64,000 bases of DNA from Seison nebaliae (taxonomy: Eukaryota > Rotifera > Pararotatoria > Seisonacea > Seisonidae). The DNA lies in contig JALJEE010000107.1 in the NCBI GenBank assembly GCA_023231475.1, positions 1 to 64,000 of the forward strand, read 5' to 3'. The position numbers and the translations under genes are program-made. Shown here one piece after another: positions 35,530 through 46,468 of the stretch; position 1 is the stretch's first letter; every line of letters starts with the position of its first letter. The notes beneath the pieces are model-generated. The model made no database searches and was not told the DNA's origin. It saw only the letters and a program-made list of their open reading frames with translations.

Positions 35530-38500
35530 CTAATCGGAATCGGGAGTTAGTTGTTCGTGTTTTCCCCATGGATGGTCCGAATGGTTATATTCATTCAACA
35601 AATTTCCACTAGATTTCATCGGAGAAGAAGTTTTTTGTGATTTTAAAGTTGAATTATTTAGAATAAAAGTAGTCGAATTTGTTTGGCGATCTTGAGTGGG
35701 ACTATCTTTTGTGAAAATGGAATAGAATTGTTTAATGAATGAATTGGTAAATGTTCGCTTTGGAGATAATAGAGATAAGAATGACGTTCCATTGTTTGAC
35801 ACAACTCCAAATATGTGGGCTAGAAAATTGATATAAAACGGTTCCAATGTCAACACGTTCTTATCATTCAATAAATCAATTTTTACAGTGACATTATCAC
35901 GAATGTTTTTCGCGTCTGTGACGTTTTTCAAAATATTGTCATCTTTTATTGATTCAGTTGATATTAGCTTATCTTCATTTCCGGTTGGTTCTTTCAAAAT
36001 ACTAACAGACGTAACATTTTCAATTTCTGAAATAATAGTAGTGGAAGAATCGGTTGTGGTTATATATGTCACGTTGTCAATTGTAAGATTTCTACCGACG
36101 TCTTTATTACTTGTTCCATTACTTAAATTGTTATCAGTGGAATTTTTTGAGCTTAACAATTTGTTGGAAGTTTTAGAACTCTTTGTTTCGTTTAAAGTAA
36201 TGTTCTTCAGTTCATCTTTTACTTTGCTGAATTTTTGAAATTTGGAAGTCAATGTAGAAGACTTAATTATTGGATGATTGGAAAAGTTATTTGTAGTTTT
36301 AATAGCATTATGAGGATAAGAAGTAGTGTAATTATTTTTGAAAATATTTCCGTTAACTAATGTCCATTCTGAGTGTCTCTGCGTCTCTGAGTTGTTTGGT
36401 TTGAAAGTGGTGGTGTCTATTAAATGAGAGTCGTTGAAGTAAAATTTAGAATGTTTGTCATGAAATTCATTTTCAAATTTTCCAGTATTTGACAATCCGT
36501 CAAACCCTTTGGATGATACATTAGGTTTATGGGTGAATGGGAACGTCCAATTATCAGCATAATTCATTGTGAATAAACTATTTGATAGTGGTAATGTAAA
36601 TTTAAGGGGTTTGTCTTTATTTCTGGTTGTTTTCAATAAAGTCGCTCGGCTAATAAAATTATCATTTAATTTTTGAGAAGTTTCAGGTGTCTCTAGTTCT
36701 TTAATGGCATTGGTTGAATATGAGGTATTAATATAGGGGAACAACTTAGGAGTTTGTGTTGTTGATGACGTCAAAGATACCACGTTATTATTAGTTGACA
36801 TGTTGAATAAATTTTGAATAATATTCCCATTATTTTCACTTGTTTTATAATTCGAAAAATTATTATTTCGGACGAAATTGACTTTTGTTGTTGCGATGCC
36901 AAATTCTTCGTCATACCAACTAGTGGAATATAACGGTTTGTCGTGTGGACTAAATTTGGTCGTCAAATATTCTTGGTATATTTCAGCTGGAAAGGTAGAA
37001 GTAGTTTCCTGAACTTTATTTAAATTATGAGTTGTATTAATCTTTATTGATACAATTGTAGTTGTTGCTTCTTTTTTCCTTTTTTCTGTAGTTGGTGTTG
37101 AACCCTTTATATCTCCTGTCATATTTGATTCGACAGTTGTAGAGGTAATATTATTTGAGAATTTTTGGATTTCTTTAATAAGATCATTCGCCCCAAAATA
37201 ACTTGGACAATTTAATTCGTTAAAAATTATTTTTCGCAATTTCTCCATTAATTTCTCATTAGTCGTTCTATCAAAATCACTTGCTTCAACCACCTTCTTT
37301 ATTATCAAAAATATAGAAATAGCATTTTCACAATTTCTGTCAAATTCTGGCTTGATCAAATTTCGTAAACTTGTAGATGTTATGGTAGAATAATAGGAAA
37401 CACTGTTTGTTGTTGTCTGTCGATTGAAATTGGATAAACCTTGAATGATAGGCAATATCGAATTCATCAGATGATTAATTTTTTCATATTTATCAGTATC
37501 GTTAAATTTTGTAATCGATTCTTGCAGTTGAGTTGTTGCGTTTTGGAAGAAAAATTCCTCCATTAATTTACTTGTGACGTTGTGAGTTGTAGTCGATGAA
37601 ATATTAAAAATTTCAGTGGGATAAATTGTTTGAATTATATCTGGTTCCGGTGTTGTCCAATTAATAAAATTATCATAGTTATTTTGTAAAATTTTTGGAT
37701 TTCGGGAATTATTTCGAATGTTATTAGTCGATTGAACATTATCAGATGTTGTATGTAAAATATCTCCAGATCTAAAATTGAAGAAATATTATTTAACGGA
37801 ACTAAAGACATTTTTAAAAAATTAAACAAATCCTGAAGAAACTCTACGTTAGTGAATGGTAAGGTATCGTTTGGTTTAAATGAAGTAGTTGATAGGTGAT
37901 TTGAAAAATGGTTTAACGTGTCTTCTTCCATTTCTTGATTATCGGTTTGGTTTAAATGGAGTGTAAAATTTTCAAAAAATTTCCATATTTCCAATAAATA
38001 TTTCTTCTCTTTCTCATTTTTATTTTCTTCAAATTGGTCATTAATTATAGTTTTGTTTCTCTCAATTTCATGATGGTCATTTGGATGAGTGGCTAAAGAA
38101 TCTGTTGTTGTTTCAGAAACTGTTGCAGAATTATTAGTATTGTGAAAAATGTTATTATATTTCAATAATTTCCCTGAAAATTGTGTTGAGGTTGTAGTAT
38201 GTGACATTTTCAAAGTAGTTTTTGTAATTAATGTTGTGGTTCTTTCTTGTTCTTCGACTAGAGATGACATATATTGCATCGTTGAGAGTGTTGTTGACGT
38301 ATTACTTGTGCCATTTTTTATAATTGTGGGGATAGTTTTCTTGAATAATTTCGTTGTTTTGATGATATCAGACGTATTGTACAATATCGTGCTTATTATT
38401 GTTGGTATTGTTGTTACTGGTGGTGTGGTTATCATTGGTATGGCTGTTGTTGTTAACATTGGTTTTGTTGGTGTAGTTGTTGTCATTGGTTTAACTGTTG

Positions 38501-39674
38501 TTGTTAATATTGATGCTATCGTTGTTGTTATTATTGATATTATTGTGCTTGTTTTTGGTATTTCTGTTGTTGCCCACTTTCTGGAGATTATATCTGTTAT
38601 TCCTCCTGTTATATTAGTAGAATTAGTAATATTGATGTTGTTATTAAATATTTGGGTAGAATTGGTGAAATGAACAAGAGATGAAGATTTCGCTAGTTTG
38701 ATAGCTTCATACGTTTCATCAAAGAAAGTTTCGTTCGTCTGCAGTATGTTCTGTTGATCCTTACTAGTGCCATGAATGACATTAAATAAATTTAATTTGA
38801 AATAATAAGTAACGAATAAAGTACTTCCAACGAAAAGTGATAAGAAAAAAAGGAATGCTAAAAGACAAATACAGCAATTATTTTTTAATGCAAAACATGA
38901 AAAAAATGAAAATGTTCTTCTTCCACTATTGTCAATAGTTCTTTTAAATGGATCGGTGGAATTGAGGTCATTCATCGAATAATCGGTAAAAGTTGAATAT
39001 TGATATAATTCTGGATATGTTCTAACACCACAAGCTGTTCGTGAAGGTCGACGCATTTTCTTATTATCATTCGTTTGAACATCATTCAATGGTTGTAAGT
39101 GAGTAGATTCGGTGAAAGGTGAAGATGTATAAAATTCACTTGAAAACGGTCGTCGATTCATTCGATCATCTTCCATATCTTTCGTATAGTTATAATAAGA
39201 ATAATCGGGCATATTATCAGTTGAAGTACCAATATTCTTCGATGAATCAATAAATGTGAACTTGTTTTGTTTATTTTCGTTTTCAATTGTCTTCCTAAAA
39301 TCTGTCTCACAAGTTCGACAGTTTTCCTTCTTCCGTTCAAAAGAACTTTCAAGATTCTTTAATGGAAATTTACGGCAGTTTAATGTTTTCAATTCATCAT
39401 CGCCTATCGTTTCCATATGTTCCAACGGACTTATTTGACTGAAACGAGTTGATTTTTGCGTTCGTCGAAGTGGTGGTCTTGCCAATTTATTCTTCAACCT
39501 TTTCAGATTATGACGTTCACTTCCTTTCCTATTCACCATATCACTCGACGAATATACTGATGATGGAAAGTTATTCGTATCTTTATTGTTCTGCTTATTC
39601 ATATCGTGGTCAATCGGGAACATACACAACTTAATTTTAGGTGGACCAACTAATCGATTTTCATCATTAAACAT
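35530..39674 (-). CDS. Type II mucin-like transmembrane protein
   Basis: Unrecognised. Model: complement(join(35530..37771, 37810..39674)), 1368 residues, joined by a 38-nt intron (GTCTTT...TTTTAG, phase 2). The first 260 residues are basic and cytosolic-looking with no signal peptide; one membrane helix lies at about 266-291 (CCICLLAFLFFLSLFVGSTL, inside a Cys-rich start); the roughly 1075-residue remainder is Thr/Ser/Asn-rich with very many N-X-S/T sites and runs such as TTTTTPTKPM, as in heavily glycosylated surface proteins. Orientation (N-terminus inside) is inferred from the charge distribution. The Thr-rich stretch produces a long antisense open frame (38149-38673 +), which I treat as an artefact. 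Without the intron, two separate open frames would remain, the second lacking a plausible start. Confidence 0.6.
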
Positions 39675-41018
39675 TATCAGGAATTACTCTATTTTTGGTT
39701 AAGAGAGATAAGAATAAAAGTAAATTGTGCGTAATCATACAACGTCGTTCAAACTTATACGTCGATAATTTATTTGAATGAGATAGTGAAACAAAAATTA
39801 ATATTCCCTAAGACTTGTCAACATTTTAACATCGATTATCTAATATCTTCTCGACCACCTGTCAGTTTTCCACTTAATATTACATTCTCCCCATACTGAT
39901 AATATTTCGCAAGAACATTAATTCCCATTTTTATTCCATCCATCCAACCACTCACTCTCAATATGATGAACGTATTTTTAATTTTTCATGAAACGAAAAA
40001 TTATTTAATAGTCATTTAAATCATAATCAGATTTCCTCAATCATTCATCGATACATTAATATATTAGATAATAATTATTATCAGAATTATTATACCATTT
40101 CCCAATAGAAATAACTTTCTTTTGTTGAGGAAAACAGTATGGTTCAAACTACTGAAATTCTCCTTTAGACTGACGAATTGACTAACACACACATAACAAT
40201 TCATTCAATTCGTCATTGATATGATATTATTAAATAAAAACTATTTTTTTCATATCATAAACATCGAAAATCCCCTCATTCTTCTCTTACATAATAATTA
40301 CATGAACCGTCGAATGAGAAATGAAGTAAGTGTTATGTGATGAAATAATTGAAAATGAAAAAGATATCATTATCATCACTCTCATCCACATCATTCACTT
40401 TATACGCCAATGGAATATATGGATCCGCTTCAAAAAGAAAAAACTAGTAAAGAACTTGTACTATCGGAAATTAGCGTATGTTATGATTAATAGTACCTTC
40501 TCCTACCAAATTATCGATTGAATAGCGGAACTGATTTCTATTTACTTCGTGAGCTGCTAACATGAAATTTTAGTCGCTCTCATAATTCTCATTCCATTAT
40601 GTAATAAGTAATACTTATTCCATATTATTACCATTTGCCTTTTTTTTCCTTTTCACCGCAGACTTTCCTTTCCATATTTTGGGTCAACAAGTCACAAAAA
40701 TATTCGTTATAACCATCATATGGAAAAGGATTGGAATCCAACCAGTTATAAATATTAATAGATTCCACACATCCCCTCCATCCTCAACTTTGAGAGGAGT
40801 GTGTTAACAATTTTTTCTTAATGGAATAGATTTTATTCCTATTAGAAAATTACTCAATCAGGATATCATACAACAATAATGAGAAAGTTCAGTTGAATTT
40901 TTTTTTATAACAAATATTTTTCAACTAGCCAAATCAGATAAATCCAAAAACATTATTTAATATTCTTTTTAATTCATCCACTTTTTTCATTTTGTTCCTT
41001 TTTTCATATTAAATTTAA
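39675..41018. other. Intergenic region between divergent genes
   Basis: Should contain promoters of the mucin-like gene (leftward) and the two-membrane-segment orphan (rightward). No gene or strong motif seen. Confidence 0.5.
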
Positions 41019-44000
41019 ATGAATGATTTTTATCTCGATCTTGAAAATTATCAAAGAATACGTGTCAGTTCAGCATGGCACGACGATTATCTGAGTAGAG
41101 TATTATCTAAACTTAATTCTAGTGATTCAGAATCCACGACTTATAATTTGGAAGAAAATAATCAATTAACGGAAGAAAGTTCTGAATTTAAATATGAATC
41201 CAGATTCAAAAGATTTTCCCAAAACATCTATCGGAAATTTTCCAGTTTCCCATCTAATATCAGAAAAAAACTTCATCGTAATCTGAACAATGAGAGGAAA
41301 GTAAGTCATCCATTTATCTATGTCTCATCTCGTAATCGAGAGCATTTGATGTTGAAGAAGCATTATTTGGAAACTAAAGGAAGAATGAAAGGAAGGATAA
41401 TATCTGATATAAATTTGGAAACTGATATATCTTTTTCTGATGATTCGACAAAAAACGATACTTTACCCTTTACTGATTCTCAGTCATCAGAAATTATTCA
41501 TATCAACGTCAATAAAAAGAATGATAGCTGGTGGAAAATACTTGATGATAATAACAACAATAATAAGATGATCTGTGGAGATGAAAATTTGAAAAAAGAA
41601 GAAACATGTAAAAACATTAATAATAACAATAATAACCAAAATGAGAATCAGATAAGACCGAAAGGTCATCGGAAAAGTCGCAGTATTAGATCGGACCGAC
41701 GTATCAATGAAATTGGCGGTAGTGTTGCTGAAACGGTAAGCGAAACTAGTGCATTAACAACTTTATATTCGACCGCTCCTTATACACGATCAGCAAATAG
41801 TAGAAAATCCAAGTTAAGATTTAAATATCATATGAATTCAATATTTGATAATACTTCATAGTAGAAAGAAAACAGTTAAATGGAAGAAGATTTTACACGT
41901 TCTATCAGTGCTCTTAACGTTAAGTAGTTTGATATTGAGTGTTTCAACTATAGTTAAACATGCGGCAAATAAATATAAAAACTCAAAGTATTGGGATGAA
42001 AACGCTTCAAATGTTCATTAAATATTTCACTTTATTTCTTTCTAACTCCTTCAGTATTTTGCAGTAATTTGGTTAGATCAACGTCGATCTTATATTGAAT
42101 TGATTCGATGGAAACCGATATTTCAAAATAAAGATTTTCATTCACATATCGATCGGGAGAGGGCTCTCCGCAATTGGCTCCTCAATCCGAAACCGTCAAG
42201 ATTTGTCAAAATTATTTTCAACTGCAAAATTGGTTCATGACTTTTGCTCATAAAATCTTGTCAATAAATCTCATTCGAAATTGTAGGAGACGTCCTTCGT
42301 ACCCATAAACACTTGGTCCAATTCTTTAAGGGTTATTATAATAATGTCAAAGAGTGTGTATCGTCTCTTAACAATTATATCGATCGAAATCTACGTCGTC
42401 ATAGTGATCTTAAGATCCTGTATGATAATCGGGTAGCCACATTTTACACAATGGCTTTAGATACTGAATGGTTGAAATTGTTACTAATTTCATTTTATTT
42501 TCAAAAATTTGTCATAAAACTATTGAAAGACGATCGGCTTGGTTACGAACTGAAACATTTACAATGATCAGAACGCTAGTGAAAGTTTTAGGTAAATCGG
42601 TGAACGAAATTAATCAACATACCATCGAAATTCCAGTAAACATTTTTTCATTCAACTAAATTAATTTATTGTGGTTAGGTTATTGAAATTGGTCCTTATC
42701 TTTCCTCTTTAAATGATTGGATAACTGTCAATTATAAATATGATGCTTTCAAGGAAAGAGTCAAAAGAATTCTTGAGGGATTTGCCAAATATAGTTGTCA
42801 TGAGAAAAATGAAAAAAACGCTATCGCTTGCGATGAATTATCTCATGTTGACGATACGAAAGGTTTCGATCTCATTCGAATTTTGTACAATTCAAAAAGT
42901 GTATACAATCGATGGTTGACTAAATTGTTGCATGGGAAAAATCTAAAAAATAATTTTCCACCTCCATATATCTTGCGGAAGTTATATCGATTTGAAATTT
43001 CAATAATGGAAAATTCGAAGTATTACAATGTCTTGTCAACCCAAGCTCAACAAGTTGTACTTATAAAAAATGTTGCCCCTTCGGAAAAACCTCCGAAATA
43101 TTATTATTTTGTCGAATCGTTATATGATCTACTCGATCCCCATCGCAATTTTACAAAACGCCATTTTATTTTACCCGAGAACTTACGGAAACATCCCATA
43201 ATTTTTGCAACTGCTTTTGGAATGGCAGATATCTTGAAATTAAATCATATTTCATGTTCTACACCTGAAGTTTTCATACAGGATTACCTTCTTTATCTTG
43301 CTAATCGCGAGCATAACAAGATAAATGGCGTTTTCATGTTATTCAAAAGAAAGGAATTGGTGATAAAAGATCCGTGCATATTCATAAAAAATAGTAAATA
43401 TCAAATAGAACTTAATCGGAGTTTCTTAATGAAAGAACGAAATTGTTCCGATCATAGAACAGTTAAAGTTCCGATTTATTGTCTCGCTAATTGTACATTA
43501 AAAAATTTTATATATTTCTTATAGTTTAAACTGAGAACTTATCGACATTTCTATTTAGTTCCTGATCATAATACATCAATGGAGAAATGCTGGAAAGCTG
43601 TCCATCCACATTTCTTTCCTAATTTACCAAACTTCTGTAAGATGTTCAACATGAAAAAAGAATTCAATTGCACAGGAACAATGAAGGAGAATTACGCTTA
43701 TATTGCCGACAGTTACACAACAAATAAATTAATAGTTATGATTTATTTTCAAAAGTTTCAGAATTTTAATATTTTACAATAGTTAGGAGTTAAATTCTCA
43801 GCAATAATATCGAAATTCGTTTCTATAAATTCACAAAGTGAAAACGATCTACATGTGATCTCATCAAAAGAATTGAAAATGCAAATATGGAAACAATGTT
43901 TCTCTCACGATTTCACAGGTTCGTCAAACATTAACCAATTGCTCAATCGACATTATTTAGAAAGATATGAAAATGTATTGGAAAAAAAGAAAATCATTCA

Positions 44001-44427
44001 TTTGTCATTCGGCTATTTATCTTCTTTGGACGATGCACGCTCTCGGTTATCATAATGAAGAGAGATGGAAGAAAGTTTATTTTCAGCGAAATAAAGTTTC
44101 AATTTTTTAGTAAATGATAAAATAAATATTTATTTCACAATAAATATTCAGGTAACGATTTTAAGTGGACCACTAGCAATGGACATACATGTCCAAAGAT
44201 ATTCTGGTCATTTCTTACCATTTCCAATATTTCAATCAATGACTCCACAAAAATATGTGTATGAACCAATATTCCGATTTCGCTTATTCTTCGCTCACAT
44301 ATTCTACGCATTACTAATAGCTATGCTTATCGCAATAACCATCGTTTATCTGCATGCGAGGAATGGTTATATTCCAGGATTCCCAAAAAAGAAGAAAAAG
44401 GTAAGGTTTACGGCAACGAAGAATTGA
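41019..44427 (+). CDS. Orphan protein with two membrane segments and large Cys-containing ectodomain
   Basis: Model: join(41019..41735, about 41869..42012, 42055..42232, 42287..42479, 42530..42635, 42679..43467, 43525..43734, 43783..43974, 44152..44427), about 934 residues. Phase fits at all later joins; the exon 1/2 join is uncertain (41735 at a GTAAGC, or near 41719). The layout is a cytosolic N-terminal 245 residues, a membrane helix (LHVLSVLLTLSSLILSVSTI), about 620 residues of presumed ectodomain with spaced cysteines and N-glycosylation sites, a second helix (FFAHIFYALLIAMLIAITIV, about 889-911) and a basic cytosolic tail. The segment around 43855-44190 reads QIWKQCF, then YENVTILSGPLAMDIHV, recalling the 'IW...VVSGPVFD' stretch of the nuclease-like domain of ENPP-type phosphodiesterases. 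No catalytic residues are visible. Function unknown. Confidence 0.6.
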
Positions 44428-44758
44428 AATGGAATTGTAGATGAATCAATTATTTTTTATTGATTACTAAACCATCGTCATATTGAAATCAATAAACGAA
44501 GATATCAATTTCCTAATTAGCTTCAAATAGAATACAACTAATTAATTGGTCAAAAAAATAGGATGTTGTTTGTCAGTTAATTGATTTGTCACTAAATTGA
44601 ATTGATTATACGATCAATTTTTTCAGTTGACGATGTCACTTTTTCAATTGATTGAATCAATGTGACATTTCCCCCCTTTCCCATTTCACTATAAAAACTA
44701 AACGAAATAATCTTAAATTATCTAGTTCAATTATCATTCTACAAGAACAATCTCTAAA
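44428..44758. other. Intergenic region with core promoter
   Basis: Contains 3' sequence of the upstream gene and the TATA element at 44690. Nothing else supported. Confidence 0.45.
44690..44697 (+). promoter_or_regulatory. TATA box candidate
   Basis: TATAAAAA lies 69 nt upstream of the ATG of the small orphan gene, after a C/T-rich stretch (44668-44684). Spacing suits a short 5' leader. Confidence 0.45.
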
Positions 44759-45403
44759 ATGAAAAATACTGTTAAAATTTATTTCCATAAAAAATGGTAT
44801 CGAATCAACAACGTAACTTCGTCAACAACTTTTCAAGATCTTCTTAATCGAGTACGACGTCATTTCTTTACGGAATGGCAACCGTATTGTTGTCATACTC
44901 ATCAAGTCTGTCAAAATGTTTCGAATTCCTTAAGAAATCGTTGTGAATTTTGTAATGGATTTTTGGAAGAAAAAGATTTCGCCATATCACTCAATGAGAA
45001 AGTTTGGAATATAGTGAGAATATCATCAATTCAAAAATTTTCATTTTATCCCTTGTCAAATTATTCTTCGAACCATATTTTCGAAAAAGCAAACATAATT
45101 ACTTCCAAAAGGAAAACCATGGAAACTCCAATAATAAAGAAGATTCAAAGGAAAAAACAATTAGCAAATGAACTCCGAATGACATCATCAATCTGTACGA
45201 ATTTGAACGATTCTCTCGTATTTACTTCAACATCAAAGAGAAAGAATTGTTCGAAAGAAGTAACAAAGAAGAAACTTTTCACTTATTCGGTCGTGAAAGA
45301 TAATCTGCGAAAAATCAATCAAATGATCCATGAAAGTGAATCCTCATGCAATTTGAATAAATGTATTTCTATTGATTCTGGTATTTATTTTGGTTTCTTG
45401 TAA
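44759..45403 (+). CDS. Small orphan protein with His/Cys cluster, 214 residues
   Basis: Single exon, ATG to TAA, with a TATA candidate 69 nt upstream and AATAAA 16 nt downstream, so it looks like a complete compact gene. The N-terminal 35 residues (VKIYFHKKWYRI followed by a helix FQDLLNRVRRHF) could form a ubiquitin-like, PB1-like or RA-like fold. Residues about 44-64 carry a metal-site-like cluster: CCHTHQVC, then CEFC. The rest is Lys/Ser/Thr-rich. No family recognised. Confidence 0.6.
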   Translation: MKNTVKIYFHKKWYRINNVTSSTTFQDLLNRVRRHFFTEWQPYCCHTHQVCQNVSNSLRNRCEFCNGFLEEKDFAISLNEKVWNIVRISSIQKFSFYPLSNYSSNHIFEKANIITSKRKTMETPIIKKIQRKKQLANELRMTSSICTNLNDSLVFTSTSKRKNCSKEVTKKKLFTYSVVKDNLRKINQMIHESESSCNLNKCISIDSGIYFGFL

Positions 45404-45418
45404 AGATGTTTTTCATCA

Positions 45419-45424
45419 AATAAA
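45419..45424 (+). terminator. Polyadenylation signal AATAAA
   Basis: 16 nt after the stop codon of the small orphan gene. Confidence 0.5.
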
Positions 45425-45705
45425 ATTATTTTATTCTTTTTCATTTTTAATTGTAAAATGTCGGATTGTTGTTGAAACAAAGGTGCATAGAATTTTTTTT
45501 ATTTTTTTTCAATAACTTTACTAAGGTTAAATCGAAAGAAGTAAGAGGGATTACTCTTATGTGTAAGTTATAGCTAAAAGTTATTTTATTATTTTACTAC
45601 TTGAATTGGTCGTGTTGTTAAGAATGAACGTCAATATTATACTATAGTACATTATATGAAAATAAAAAAAGTTTTTCTTTGAATAAAACTTTTTTTCAGA
45701 ATTAG

Positions 45706-45981
45706 TTGAAATGTGTTAAACTTACAAGTATTGTGCCGATTGGCGATTTCTTTCAGCAAGAGTTTTCCTTTAACACGAATTTTTCATTAACTACTTCTTC
45801 TATTCTTATTAAATGTAAGTTTTATTGTAAGAAGTTATGCATGGGTGATCGAACTCAAAAATATTCGACTTTTCAAATCCAATTTGGAGAAATGGATTAT
45901 AACATTAATATTAGTCACCTATCGAAATTGAGAAAGAAGATGAAAGTGGTTCTTCATTCGGCAACAAAATTAATTCATTGA
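45706..45981 (+). CDS. Possible terminal exon, 91 codons, orphan
   Basis: Open frame following a good acceptor tract (TTTTTTTCAG ends at 45699; AATTAG ends at 45705) and ending in TGA. It has a mixed, non-repetitive composition with a Cys cluster (CKFYCKKLC) and a basic C-terminal part. No start codon near the beginning and no upstream partner exon found. Could be a real exon of a small gene or chance. Confidence 0.25.
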   Translation: MKCVKLTSIVPIGDFFQQEFSFNTNFSLTTSSILIKCKFYCKKLCMGDRTQKYSTFQIQFGEMDYNINISHLSKLRKKMKVVLHSATKLIH

Positions 45982-46468
45982 TCGAAACATAACATTCGTT
46001 ACCATGTCAACGATTATCAATCCTTCACTTCAATATTTCATCAAAACAATAACAGCTAACTCTTATTAACAGTTAAGTAGAAAGAATTTGATGAAGTGCA
46101 TTCATATAAAAGTAACTAGTCATTCAGATTAATTAATAATTGGTGAATGATGATAATGTTTCCTCTTCGGAATTATATCCAAATAAATAAACTTTTTTCC
46201 TTCCAGATTTTTTTTTGAGATGTCCAATTGGTTTGTGTAAAATATTTGGATAATGTTTCTTTTAAGTTTTCAAATAATATGTTTTGTTTATGTCTGTACA
46301 CCCAACTGACAATTGTGAGAAAAAAACAATTAAATTTAATAGAATTTTATAAATAGTTTTTTTTTAAAGTTCACAGTTTTGGACAATGAATATTATTCCA
46401 TTAATTTCTTGTTTTTTTATTCAGATTTATTTTCCTTCACAGTTTATATTGTTGAGAGCGAGAGTATT

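Larger units (their letters stand above)
45404..46468. other. Intergenic region with one weak open frame
   Basis: Apart from the possible exon at 45706-45981, nothing is supported. Two further gaps of T-rich sequence precede the next gene. Confidence 0.4.

Noticed and set aside
38149-38673. Long hydrophobic plus-strand open frame (174 codons)
   Set aside because: It is the antisense of the Thr-rich ACT/ACA repeats of the mucin-like gene and reads as Val/Ile runs. A codon-bias shadow.
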